Shown piece after piece: positions 1-12,405 of a stretch of DNA of 64,000 bases; within the stretch, counting starts at the first letter, position 1, and each line of letters starts with the position of its first letter. Made by a program: the position numbers and the translations under genes. The notes under the pieces were generated by a model. The model saw only the letters and a list, made by a program, of their open reading frames with translations. It was not told where the DNA came from and did not search any database. Source of the DNA: Himantopus leucocephalus (Eukaryota > Chordata > Aves > Charadriiformes > Recurvirostridae); NCBI GenBank assembly GCA_003993805.1, contig RSEF01000001.1, forward strand, positions 62,666,518 through 62,730,517. Reading direction: 5' to 3'.

Positions 1-3000
1 CTCAGAGCTGAAGAAACCTGGAATAGGTGGGGTGAACCAGCCCCAGTGGTGCAGGGGGAGCTCAGGGCTTTGGGCTCCTCACTGTCCCGGGGCAGGGAAG
101 CGAGGGAAGGGATGCCACCCGGTTCGAGTTGCAGAGGCCTTTGGGAGCCTCCTGCCCGGCTGCAGCTTGTCCTTGTATGAAGCACAAATCCAGGCCCTAG
201 CAGGGGACAACCTGGCCAAGACAACTGACGCGCACGGAGGGGGACAGAGGCAGGGACTTGGGTGCAGCTGCCAGCTACACAGGCTCCTGGAACACTTTCT
301 GCAGCCCTCCAAAGCCGCGCTCACACCATTTTTGGTATCCCAGGAACGCCAACACAATTGACCATATCTTCTTTCATGCCACTAAAGCCCACTTCATCCC
401 CATAAAACCCTCAGTAACATCATAGCACCAGGCAATAATAAAGGTAAGGAAAGCAGCTACACTGAGATTTTAGTCCCAGGCCTACTGCTCACCCCTCTCT
501 GGCTTTAAAAAAAGGCTCTGTGCCTCAGTTTCCCCACCTGAGAAATGGGGAAAGGATGAAGGGAAGGGGGGTAGTTAGTGAGTGTGGTGCCCAGGAGGTC
601 ACGGGAAGGCAGCATCACGCTGAGCCTGCTCAGATCAAGTGCTGGAGGCCCAGGTGCTGCCCGCAGTGACCTCCACACAAGGGCAGCTGCCCTTCCTCAC
701 CATTCCCACGGCCTGGCCCCTACCTTGGTGAGCTTCTCACTGGCATTCGAACGTGGCTGTGAAATTCCCGAGGAGCCAGCGCTGATTTGCAATGGGAAGG
801 CACCTCCACCCAGCTGGGGCTGCAGGGGGAGAAAGCAGGAGATGAGGCCATAGGGGTTTAGTCCTCACCTTGTTATCCCACATCCGAGCATCTGCCTCCT
901 GGTGCAGGCCAGGGGGGGAAGCATCCTCCCTCCTCCCAGCGCCAGGCAGGCAGCACAGCTCCCCTGGAGAAGCACAGGATCCAGGGTGCACAGAATCGCA
1001 ACCCAGGGGACCCACCCACTCTGTGCTTTCCAGTTTTACACCTGCCAGGGTCCCCATCAGCTCTGTCTCCTGCCATACTCACGTGATAAATGAGAAGTCT
1101 CTTGTTCCCCCAGTTGCTTTCCAATGGCTTCTCTGGGTTGTTTGTCTCTCGGGTGTGCTCAGGACCCTTCCAGTCATCCTCCAGTCGCTGTGCTGGACTC
1201 TCAGGCCTTTTCCAGCTGTCATCTGGCCGTAGTCCTATGTCCAGACATCTGGGGGGGCTTTTCCAGTCCCTTTCCAGCTGGCGCATCAAGTCCGCATGGC
1301 ACATAGGCTTCTCTTGGTGCTTCCAATCCTTCTCCCACACCTGTGCTTGGTGGGCATCCCCCCGACCCCTCCAGTCCTGCTCCAGCGGTCGTGTTGGGCT
1401 CGTGGGGCGCAGGGGCTTGCCTCTGCCTTTCCAGTCACTGCCGGCACCTTTCCCGGGGTGGGAGGGTGGCAATTTTTCCCGGAGGCTCTGCCAGCTGCAT
1501 TCGGATGGCTTCCCAGGCTGCCTGAGGTGCAGCAGCTCGCCCGGCTTCACCTGTTGCCTCTCTGTCCCCCGCACCGGGCCAGAAGGGGAGATCTCCTTTT
1601 GGCTTCTCCACTTGCTCTCCGTACACCTCCCGGGACTAAGGGACCGTGGTGGTGGCCCTGCCCGGCTCAGCCTGCTGTTATCCGAGTCCTTCCTGAGGCC
1701 CGCAGGATGCAGCGTGTCCCCTTGGCTCTTCCTCTCCGGGGCTTGTGCTGTACCTCCTGCCTGCCAGGCGGCTCGGCCCCTCTCTGAATTTGGGGGACGG
1801 CCAGATTCTCCTTGGCTCCTCCAGCTTTTCTCGGAGCGCCAGGGAGGACTCACGGGCTCCCCTGCCCTCCTCTCCGACCGGCGGACCGGGCTTGCAGAGC
1901 GTGGACTCCGGTTGCCCCTCTCCAGCAGCCAGCCGGGGCTGGCAGGGCGCGGGAGATCCCCCTGGTTCCTGCTGGCCTTTTCGGGGTGCCGAGCCGGGCT
2001 GGAGGAACGCAGGGGCTCCTTGGCATCTCTGCTGCGCTGCTCGACATTCCAGGAGAGCCGCTGACCCTAGGGACATGGGCAAGAGAGAGCAGAAAGTCCT
2101 CTTAAAAAAAAAAATAAATGCTGGTGAGTGAGAACAAGATGGGATTAGGGCTGGGAGACAGTTTGGTTAAATAATTCCCCAGACAGCAATTGCATCCCTG
2201 TGCACAAAGCCAGCCCGTACTGAAGAGAAGTTCTTGCACCCACAGGGTGAAAGGGCTGCTGCTATTTAAGAGCCAAGAGTCCCAGTGCACGGCAGGGGGA
2301 GCAGGGGAATGGAAGAGAGAAGCACGTGGCAGAAATAGAGGAAAACGTGGCAGGGAAAAGCAACCCAGCTTAGGAAGTTGGGATGGGGTCCCACCACACA
2401 GCCAAGCCTCACCTCCCTGGGCAGGCTGGGGCTGGACTGCCTCCGAACTACACGGCCTTTGCTGGGTGGCACTGGGGTCTTGCCATCGAGCCGGTCCACG
2501 CGGCCCTCCTCCAGGGCCTGGAAGGCCTCCAGGGTCTCTGATTTCCTGCAGACACACTCAGTTTGTCCGGTTGCTGCCAGGCTCAGCTTGGTGGCAGAGC
2601 TCCTGCAGACCCAGCTCCAACGAAGCCTGACCCCACAGACCTCTGCCTGCCCCGGACACCGTGCACTGTCACCTCTCCCTGTCCCTATCACTTTAACCAC
2701 ACCGTGTCCTGCTGCCTCACCCATGTCTTGTTCACACTATTCCTTAAGCTTCCCTCTATCTGGTTCTTCACATCCCACCCACCTGCCCAGGACACTCCCC
2801 CGGTCCCCATTTACATCCCCCCCTGCCCTGTGCCACCGACGCTGGTGCCACTCTTGCTTCTCCAGCCAAGACCCAACCAGCGCTGCGTACTTCTTTGCAT
2901 GCCCTGTCCTTTCCTGAGCAGCTTCTACAGTGGACCCTGGATCCCTGGGGAGCCACTGAGGCTGGGAATGGGGACCACTTCTTTCCGTCCCCCTTTCTGT

Positions 3001-6000
3001 GGCTTGCCCTGCTCCACAGCACATCCTGCAGCTTCCAGGAGGTAGCTGTGAGGATGAGGGGGGGGGCTGCTCTCTCTGCTTCCAGCGGCGCAGCTTCGCT
3101 CCACCTTTCCAATGGCCTCAGCTGGCCTGTATGCCACAGTGGGGGAGCTCCCCAGGCCAGGAGTCACTGAGTCTAAACCCAACCCTTGCTTTAAGGGAAA
3201 TTTAAGCACAGCTGAAAGCTGAGCTTTGCCATCTAGCCCTGCTCTCTCCCTGAGGCACAGCGATTCTGGAGGTGGGGGCCCCCCCAACAGCATAGGGGGG
3301 TGATCCCCCACCTCTGACCATTGCGGAGACCCATCGCTTCTCACCTGCGCTCGCAGCCAAATATCCTCTCCACCTCCACCCGGCCGGGGCTGAGCGTGCG
3401 GGAGCCGCAGCGGTCGACAGCATCCCGCTGGCCGAGGCGCTTGGGCTTGGGCAGGTCTGCCAGCACCGTGTACTCCTGCCTCTCCAGCCCGTGCCGCCCC
3501 TCCGTGCCCGCACTGCCGGGGTGCCCACGGGGCTCCCGAACCTGGGAGCCAGTGAGGCGCCCGCTGCTTCCCACCGGGTTGCTGCGGGTCAGCAAGGAGC
3601 CGGTGGGGGCACGCGGTGGGGTGGTTGCCCAGGGAGGGTCGGTTTTCCGGTGCTCCAGGGAGAAATAGCCACTCTCTATGCGGTGCTTCGGCCAGCTCTC
3701 CTCGGGCTTCTGGCTGGTGGGACGGCGCTCTGGGACGGGGAGAAGGCCGTTACTGGGGGAGGCACGAGCGACGCGAGATGCCACCACGTCCACGGCAAAG
3801 CAGGTCTTCGGAGGAGAGCTAGAAATGGTCCAGGAGGGCAGAGATAAAATCCAGGCTCCCTCCAGGTGGGGTGGGAGTGCTGGGAGACAGCGCTGAGAGC
3901 CAAGGGCATGCCAAACCATGCAGAGAACACCCGGGAGACCCACGAATCACAGTCAGCACACACAGAGATGCCATCTCATGGACACTGGGCCTCATCCCTT
4001 CACATAGCGCCCGCAAAGGTGTTGAATGCCCTCCTGGGACCAGAAGTGGGTAAAGAGATGCTAAATCTAAATAGAGATCTGATGTGAACTTCAGAGACCC
4101 CTGGGTGGAAAGCAAACTAGAAGTAGGATCTCACACAGGAGCAAACCAAGTGTACCTGCTTTCAGAGGGCAGATTTCTTTCTTAAAGCCCTGGGCCTCAG
4201 TTCTCACCCAGGATCCAGAGGGAACGGGCTGAGCCCACCTGGGCCTGTCTGCCTGTGGGGCTTGCAGCCACACCTCCTCCTTGTGGCCTGTGTAGCTCAT
4301 CATGTCCCGTTTGCCTGATCCCAAAGTGTTGTCCCACAACCGGGTCATTTCCCCGTCCTGGGAGACAAGATAGGGCAGATCTCTGCAATGGGGACCAGTA
4401 GCTTTTGTGGGCTGGAAGGAGGTAAAAGCATATATGAGAAGCTACAGCCCATTCAGCCCAAAGCAGCTGGTAAAAAGGAACAAGAAGAGGAGCTGGGTGA
4501 GCATAAGATGACCCCAGCCCAATATCAATGGGCATGGCAAGAAACAACATAGGAAAGTCCACATGGGGGATCCAAGAGTGACTCTTATGTGCTCTTTAGG
4601 GGGAGACCCTCCTTCATGGGGACTAAGGGACTCAGCTGATCCCCCCTTGCATCTCAGGACCTTCTGAATGTGCCCAGCAGAAGTGGCATTGAAGGGCTGA
4701 GGGGGCTGGGGAGACCAAAATAACCCAAACCACGAGAGATCCCCATCTCACCCTCGCAAGTGCAGAGCTGGCTTCAGCACAGGCGCTGGGGTTGGTGCCG
4801 GTTTCTCTGTGCTCACCCTCAGCTCCGGGGCTGAGTGGGGGATATCCCCTGCTCTCGTGCCAGCTGTGGGGCAGGGAGAGAGGACAGCTGGTGGTCAGCA
4901 CAGCCTGCAGAGCTCAGGGGTGGGTGGCAGTGCTGGCAGCCCAAGCCACACTGGCTCTCTCTCCACTGGATGGGCAGAGGTTGGCAGATCCCACCCTGCG
5001 ACCACCAGCCTTACCCTAGAGGCAGTGAGCAGGAAGGAGACTCTTTTGGTGGCACCCTGACCTCTCCTGGGACAGCCAAGAGGAACCCAGTTAGAAGGCA
5101 CAGCATGGGGGTTGCTCAGCCATTTTTCCCAGACACTGGTGTGCAGAGCACCAGGGAGAAGGCATCTGATTTCTTCCTGCTTGGTTTCCCACTCCCCCTC
5201 CTCCATTCCTCCCACTGAGGGGGCTCGTTGGAGCAGCATGGCTCCCGGCGCGTACTTACCGCTCCTTCCCTTCTGCTGGACCCACGCACACGTATACCTC
5301 GCACTGGGGGGCTAAAATGTGGAGGGCGTCCCAGGGTCCGCTTGGGTCTGCGTCGCTGCCAGCATTGTGCCCTGAGACCTCCACGGCATGCTCCTGGGAG
5401 GAAGAAGGGGATGCGATGGTGCTGTCAGCATGTTGAGGAGGAGGAGGAGGAGGAGGGCTGCCCTTTGGAAATGCCTGCTGCTTCTACCTCTTCTGAGAGC
5501 AGACTGGCCTCTGGGGCTCTTGATGCCTCTCCCAGCCCAACGCTGAGATTTTTCTTCTACTTCAGGAGGCCAGATAGGCCCAGCACGCCCCTATTTGATG
5601 CTGAATGCTGCAGGCATCCCAGAGACAGCGCGTGTGGCTGAGGGCTCAGGGAAACTGCCCCCCTCCCCCCCTCACGTCAGCCTTGATGCTGCTGGCAGCC
5701 GCTCTTCTTCACCACCCGGATAGCGCGGGGAGAGGCAACAGAGCCAAGAGGGAGGGCGACTTTTGCAGAGAAGGCTGTACCCCCAGCCCCTGCCTCTCTC
5801 TGTCAGGACTTGTAGGTGTCTTAGCATCCTCCCCAGCCCCGTTACCTGCGGGGCTTATAAGCAGCAGGGGGGGAGGCTCCGGGGAGCTGGCTGTCCGTGC
5901 TGCCTTCCCTCCAGCATCTCGCCTGTGTGGGGATTCGCTCAGAGGCAATAGCTCTGAGCAGATCGTGGGTGAAGGGCTGAGGTAACCTTAGAGGGCTCGG

Positions 6001-6855
6001 GGCCAGGGGGAGAGAGGGAGAGGGCGAGAAAGAGAGAGGGAGCCTCATTACTATTTCATCATCCCAGGCCAGTCACTCCTGGAGGACGGCGAACAACATG
6101 AAACCCTCTGTGAACATGAAACCGGCTGTTGCCCGGTCAGAAGCAGCCAAGAGGCTTGTGTGTCCAGCCCTGTGCCGAAGAACCGTGTTGGATGAAGGTA
6201 TCTGGAGCCCCACATCCCATGAGATTTATCCCCCTCCTGCTTTCCCCTCCGGGAACAGGTTGCTGCAGCTGCCCCAGGGACAGGACTCAGCCCCAGCCCT
6301 AAGCTGACAGCTGGGGGCCGCAGGGACATCCACCAGGAACACATTTTAGGTGAGACAGGCTGCAAATGCCAGGAGGCATCAAGCAGAGATTAATCCAGGG
6401 TGGGTCCCTGCTCTGCCAGTCCCCCTCTTCCCTCCTCATAGCTTTGCATCTGTGACACCCCTGCTTGCCCTTCCAGGATCTCTTGAGCCCCTTGTACCTG
6501 GTGTCCAGCCCTTCTCTGCTAAGGTGGCTCCCACCTTGAGTCTAGGCACACTAAATGGTAAATTCCCATGCCTGGGAGGACTCACTCCCCGTGCAGCCTT
6601 CCCCCAAAGACATCTAGAAAGCCTGGCTGAGCCTTTGTGTTAGGGATTTCCATCTCTACAAAGGCACATGGAGTCCCAAAGCAGAACAAAGAAACCCTTA
6701 ATGAAGTATTCATAGCCTCCAGGTGGGATGGAGGAGCTCACCTGGATAGCACGCTTGTGAGCCCCCGCAACTCGGAAACAGTGCTGGCACAGGCTCTTTG
6801 CAAATATGTTGGCTTCAAAGTTCATGCAGGGCACGTCATCTACTGAACCAGACAT
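1..6855 (-). CDS. TRIOBP: TRIO and F-actin binding protein (TRIOBP/Tara), 5' half, partial at left edge
   Basis: TRIOBP binds and bundles F-actin (stress fibres, stereocilia rootlets). Seven exons were read with GT-AG ends: 6742-6855 (ATG at 6855), 5260-5393, 5015-5066, 4239-4357, 3345-3818, 2413-2545 and 1083-2066. All junction phases agree, giving 670 codons without a stop. The first exon carries a Cys-x2-Cys segment ([16 protein letters not shown]) matching the N-terminus of TRIOBP and its paralogue MPRIP. Exon 3345-3818 contains ESGYFSLE and [14 protein letters not shown] and ends in [12 protein letters not shown]. Exon 2413-2545 continues with [11 protein letters not shown] and [11 protein letters not shown]; this order matches human TRIOBP. 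The PH domain and C-terminal coiled coil should lie left of position 1. NOL12 upstream on the same strand fits the human order. The small exons at 5015, 5260 and 4239 are inferred only from splice sites and phase. A further exon may end at 869 (reading RMWDNK), but its acceptor was not resolved. The exon holding the R1/R2 actin-bundling repeats in human is greatly reduced here. Confidence 0.85.
1083..2066 (-). repeat. TRIOBP: Tryptophan-centred repeat region inside a large TRIOBP exon
   Basis: This single 984-base exon (328 codons, phase 0 on both sides) is rich in Arg, Ser and Pro. In its C-terminal third it repeats a short module of the form L-E-x-D-W-[KR]. The units read SDWK, QDWR, KDWK, RDWK, DSWK, DDWK and SNW, with tryptophans 14-20 residues apart. 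Weaker copies ([22 protein letters not shown]) lie upstream. The matching part of human TRIOBP is also rich in tryptophan, so this looks like an old low-complexity repeat. No function for it can be read from the sequence. Confidence 0.75.
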
Positions 6856-8079
6856 TGTCCATAGCAGGGATGAAGATCTTTGGCTGATGGGCTGCTAGCA
6901 GAGGGCAGCCAGGAGGAAAAGGAGGAAGGAACAGCAGCAGAAGACCAGAGTTTTTGGTTCCCCAGCCTCAGGGTCCTGTGGAAGCAGGAATGTGAAGTTT
7001 GCTACTCTCAGCTGGCAATACTGGAATCAAAGGGCATCCAGGTGCAAGGCCACCAGTATGATGCATATAATTATAGAAAATAAAAGGGTATGCTCTGCCA
7101 GGGACCTCTTTTAGAAGGGGGTACTGCACTGCACTGCATCCTCAAATGACTGCTGACACCCCCCAATTTGGGAGTCCCTGTGAACAGAGGGAATGATGCT
7201 TACGTCCCGCTATTTGTTGATGGAAGTTTTCTTCCTTCAAGCTCTCTTAAAAGGCACAAAAAGGAAACCTTTCTTCTTGACTATATCGCTTATAAAGCTA
7301 TATAAGCAACTTAGGAAATCTGGAAACCCACCGAGAGTTTTCCTAAACTTGTTGATCCCACTAAAATTTCTGAGACCTGTAGGACAGTTGATTGCAAAAC
7401 TCTGAAGGGCAACAAGCATTGCTAGCACAACAGCTGGGCTCCACACTTCTGTCCTGGCTTTCCGCAAGCATCCTGCCCGCCATCACCTCCTTTGTCCTGC
7501 AGGGTTTGAAAGCGAGTCCTTGGATTTGAGGACATGATCTGTGCTGGGAGGGCTCCACTTAATTTGTCCAGAGGAGGCACCAACAGAAGGACAGGAACTC
7601 AGTGTGGGATGAGTCCAGCATCCCTGATGTGAACATGCCACTGCTCCCCTAAACATGGACACTTGGGTCACAGCAGCTGAGCAACAACAGACAACAAAAA
7701 CAACCAGAGCCAACCGTCAATGCCAAAACCAAGGTATAATTTTTCTTTGTCAGTGCACTCATTTGCAATACAGCAACTTGCACTAGCGTCAACCTTGCAG
7801 CCTCCATCCTCGTAATGGGGCATGTTTTTTTGACTCATTCACACCAAAAGCCAGACAAGAGCCTAAGCACTCACCTGCCAGGGGTGCAGCACAAAAGACC
7901 CCAACATCGCTGCCCATCCCTGCCCACAGACTGCCACCCGTGGCTGGAGGCCATGGCACCCCCCACTGCCTGATGGGCAAATCCTTGCTCCCCACATCCC
8001 TTTGGTCCTACTTCCAGGATAATGCTGTGATCCCCAGGGCCACTGGCATGCATGTACACATGCAGCCATCCACGCCCAG
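6856..8079. other. TRIOBP first intron or 5' leader region, no coding exon seen
   Basis: Between the first TRIOBP coding exon and the CpG-rich patch near 8.1-8.45 kb no exon with convincing coding content was found. It is expected to be the first intron, with the 5' UTR exon inside the CpG patch. Confidence 0.4.
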
Positions 8080-8450
8080 CGCTCCCAGTGCCCGCCGCTA
8101 CCCCCAGTACCTCAGGTTCCCTATGGCTCCCAGCACCTCGCCGCCCGCCGGGCTCCCCCCCTCAATGAAGCTGGCCGTGGGAACTGCGGGGAGCGAGCCC
8201 CCGCCCCTTCCCTTCTCATTGGCTGCCACCGAGCAGTGATTTGAATATCGCCCTCTGAGTGGCTGGCGGAGGCGCGGGGCTAGGGCACCCACGTGCCGGT
8301 GTCAGCCGGCGGGCGATCGACCCGTCCGGGCCGGGCCGGACATGGCTGCCCCGGGGCTGGGGGGAGGCCGTGCCTGGGGAGGGGGACAGCGGCTCATCCC
8401 CCCGCCTTGCCCCCCTCATACCTCGGCCTTTTCCCTGCCCTTCCTCCCCG
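8080..8450 (-). promoter_or_regulatory. TRIOBP: CpG-rich probable TRIOBP promoter
   Basis: A local rise in G+C and CpG upstream of the first TRIOBP coding exon. It holds an ATTGG (reverse CCAAT) box at 8219-8223 and a CACGTG E-box at 8290-8295. Its position suggests the TRIOBP promoter. The transcription start cannot be placed. Confidence 0.45.
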
Positions 8451-11400
8451 GGACCACCTCACCGCCTGCCCCAGCGCTCCCCCGCAGGCATCACCCCAGG
8501 AATTAGTTAACTTGAACCCTAAACAACGTGCCAAAGCAGTGGGCTCAGCTGCAAGCACTGAGACGGCCCAATGTCACCGTGTCCCCAGCACAGCTCCAAC
8601 GGGAGGTCGTCCCTACCCACAGCACTCCCCCAGAGAGGTTTGTGTCACCTGGGCTTTACCTGCCAAGCACAAGCCCTGTCTGAGCCTCGCTATTCCTAGT
8701 GAAACGTGCTTAACATCTGTCCTCCATTGCTCCTGCTACAACTCAGCTTCCTTCTTTTCCCACTCCTGGTGAGCATTAAAAGAAGTTTAATTTCACTTTT
8801 TGTTTACCCATTGAAGGCAGTTCGCAATCCACTCTTCAAACCTGTCCTTCCCTGACAACCCCGGTTACTCAGCTCCGTTAGTCCCCAAAAGTTATTGTCA
8901 CTCTCCCAGTACCTTTTTTCCCCAGTTCATTTCTGGAACACAATGCTGGAAGCAGCAGCGGGACTGTACTGGGTACAGCCTTGAGCTTGATACGCTACTT
9001 CAGAGCAGTAAATACAGTTCACTGATCATCACACAGCTCATGCACACGCTGCAGCTATGCCTCTTGTGCTCCACACTCCTATTTTCCCCCCGAGCGTCTG
9101 ACCTTTTCAGTTCCCGGTCTGGTTTTGATCCTCTGTAATCCCAATTATATTTCTGTGCGCGCACGTGTGCCGAATCACAGTCTAGCCAGCGAAAGCCATC
9201 ATGCATGGAAACCCCAGTGCGGCAGCCCACGTCAAAACCCTTGCATCTCTCCCTGCGAGCCCTCGGGCGCAAGCGCGAGTAAGGCGCAGGTGCCCGAGGT
9301 GGCTGAGCTGCAGAGCCAAGCGTGAAAAGCCCGTGCGCAGGCCGTGGAAGGGGGAGCACACGGGGAAGCTGCTGGTCTCTGCTTTTCCTTTTCGGAGCAG
9401 CGGCTGCACTAGCACGTTGATTTTTGCAGGTGCCTTATATTCGGAAGCGGCTTCCTCCTGAACAGCTGGAACTTGTTTGTGAGCAGCTGGGGGAAGGGAG
9501 GAAGCAACAAAAATGCTCAAATCCATCTTGAAAACAAGAGGAAGCAGCAAAGAAGAAAAATTTTAAGCCACAGCCTGGTATGAACTGTGATGTGTCCGGC
9601 AAACGCTTAACGCACTAACTTGCTTCTGGGAGCTCATATCCTTGATCCAATGTATCCTGGGGTAGCCTGATTGCACACCCTATGTGTAACAAAGACAGCA
9701 GGCTAGGGCTGAGTCAGTAATTTACATTACAAAAATAAAGCTTTAATCGATCAAATGGAGAAATCAATAGCGCAGCGAGCAATCCTGATGGTTAACACCC
9801 TATAGGGTTTAACAGTTCTGTTCTCAGTTTTTCCATATGCTTTTTTTTTTTTTTAACGTGGAAATACAACTTCCAGCAGGAACTGGAAGTCTTCAGAGCA
9901 TGGCAGAGGCCGTTGGAGATTTCAGCTGACACTTGGGAAAGGCTTGGAAGTTATTAGGATCAGGGAAACAAACTGAAAAAGAGGTTCTTCTAAACCACCT
10001 GGCAGCAAAATAACAAAACCTGAAGAGTTGCTGAGGTCACTCTTAACATCCCAGCAGGGTTATAAAGAGGTAATCCAGCGCTGTCCCAACTACCGTGCCA
10101 GGCTGTCTACAGGCTGCAGAAGGCAACCCAACCCACAGTTCACACCCCACACCTTCAGCAGATCTCACAAACACATGAACTGTACATTTCCTTAGCAGCA
10201 GCCATTCCAGCTCCAAAGCAAACTCCTGCAGCCGGGGCAAGTGCAAGTCACCTTCTGCCCGCAGTCACTCTGCAAGGAGCTATGTCCCAGAGAGAAGGGA
10301 AAGCTGCTCTACAACCCAGACCATGGGTGTCACACACTGTCCTCCAGCTTTGAGAGACAGTCCCCTTGGCATGGCGCACCACTCCAAACAGAACCTCCCT
10401 TTCCCTCCCACCGACAGCCCCCTTGAACCCAACCACCACAGAACGGCTCTAGAGCATGTAACTCCCAAAACAGAACAAGAAACCCTTTGCGCTCCGCACA
10501 TCGCACCACTTGGACACTTTGGATGCATCTGCATTTTGGCCTTGTCCCCAGGTTGTGTTTCTGCAGCTCTGAAACACCCAACACCCTGAGGTGAGAGAGG
10601 AAGAGGGGCAAGGTCACACGTTAAACCCTGTGAGCTTTCTGGAGTGGCCTTTAAGGCACAGCAAGAGAAGATCCCCGCAGCTATTTTGGAGGTGAGGAAA
10701 CCACACACACTGCACTTTCATGATGCAACCAGGGTTATTCAGAATTAGTTCCTGAGAGTGCCAAGCCTCAGCTCAGGATGGGACTCAGAGTCCAACCATG
10801 CAAGGCACTGGTGGCACATGGGATAACAGTATCTGCTTCCTGCCATTTACCTTCTCTGGAGGAAAGGGAGGCGCAAAAGGACCGCATTCCTCACTACAAG
10901 CACGCATCCTACAGCTCCCTCCAGAGGAACATGCTCTAGCAGAAACTGTGGCTGCTCTCAGTGTGGAGATCAGACACCCCTCCCCAATATACTCTGACAA
11001 ATTTCTGTGTGTTTGCATGGGCATGCTCCAGGAAACGATGAGATACACATCAGGCTGGTGCCCTTAGCTGTAGCAGCTGGTGGCCATCAGCATTGCTCTG
11101 ATGTTCCTCCATAAAGCCTCAGGCACTGGTTTATTCTTCCCCCTCCTATTTCTGGCATGAGGAATCTACATACTTGCCCATTGCCGGACTGCCAATTTTC
11201 TGGTGTGGGTTTTGACCACACAGGCCTTTTCTCCCTTTGTAATTTCCTCACCAGTACACATGCGGCAAGGGAGGGGGCCTGGTTGCCAGAGGCAGAATAG
11301 CCACCACCTCCTACAGATACTGGAGGACAGAGGCCAACATGCTTTCTACGCTCACTCTCCACCTCAGAGGATTCACCCCGAGTTTTGCCACCAGCATCCN

Positions 11401-11834
11401 CCCCCCCCCCCCCCCCCCCGAAGGCATCCATGCTGAAAAACATATACTGAGGTCCCAAGAAGAAAGGGAATTAACTGCTGATGACTGCAGCAGCCCTGAG
11501 GTAAAGGGCAGCCTCTGCCGCTCCCGTCCCAGAGAGGGCCACACACATACAGCAAGGGCATTAGGGCATTTCATACTCCTCTGAGCTATCGCAATTAAGA
11601 TCGGCACATTCAGCAGACAATGGAATGAGCCATTCCTGCTTTGGCTGGTTCTGTATTACCACAGAAATAGCTCCTAGCTATTCCCTTTCCTAAGCACCAG
11701 CAGATTTCAATATCCTTTAAGCAACAGGAATCATCTCCCCTCTTCCTAGCTGGTACTGGTGTTAGCACAGTTGCTGTTGGGCTTCAAATAAGTCACAAAT
11801 ATTTTTTTTTCTTAGCAAAATGACTTCATAAAGA
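8451..11834. other. Intergenic, no gene recognised
   Basis: There is no reading frame with recognisable homology on either strand. It holds a T14 run near 9840, a moderately CpG-rich patch around 9160-9350, and the single-N/poly-C scar at 11400. It could contain alternative TRIOBP first exons. Confidence 0.5.
11400..11419. other. Single N plus poly-C run, assembly scar
   Basis: One N followed by an uninterrupted run of 19 C. The same pattern appears at 15272 and 58617. This is best read as an unresolved homopolymer join rather than biology. Confidence 0.75.
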
Positions 11835-11840
11835 TTTATT
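11835..11840 (-). terminator. NOL12: Poly(A) signal AATAAA for NOL12
   Basis: TTTATT on the plus strand (AATAAA on the minus) lies about 570 bases beyond the NOL12 stop codon, which gives a 3' UTR of ordinary length. Confidence 0.6.
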
Positions 11841-12405
11841 AACAAAGTTACCAAATTTCACTCGCAACAGGTACCAAACAAAAAGTACCCCTGCATTCAG
11901 TTGTGGCACTGGAGAAGAAACACATGAGACAAAATGACACCATGTCTCCATGGAAAAAGGATTTACTGCACAGCAGAAATGCCCAGGCACTGATGCACGA
12001 GTGGAAGCAGAGCTCTTCCCAGTTGCAAAAATTGCCCTAATGACACGTGCCTGTTGCATTCAGCCCCAGATCCTCTCCTTTCATAAAGCCAAGTATCAGC
12101 TCTGGAAGGGGAGGCCCAAGAACAGAAGGGTTACACCAAACAGAGACTCTGACCCCCAGGAGAAGTTTTTAAGAGGCTCCGTGGCACCCAGACACTTAGC
12201 TGGAGATCACTGCAGAAATAAAAGGGTACAGCATCTAGTGATCCTGGCCAGTGCTCAGGAGGTGAGAGAAAGGCTGAACTGGGCTCACTGCTGGTCAGAG
12301 AGCCAAGTAAACAAGGCACGTGCCCACAATGAAGAGGTCCCAAAGAGCAGCAGGCCACATGTGGAGTGCTGTCCCAGCTGCTGGTCCAAGCTCTAGTTTT
12401 CTCTG

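Noticed and set aside
1090..2064. Long plus-strand open frame over the TRIOBP exon
   Set aside because: Antisense shadow of the 984-base minus-strand exon. The minus frame joins its neighbours in phase and shows repeats.
5848..5980. Possible extra TRIOBP exon (minus strand, good-looking splice ends)
   Set aside because: Both open frames leave a phase that does not fit the exon that would follow at 5393, whereas exon 6742-6855 joins 5393 directly in phase.
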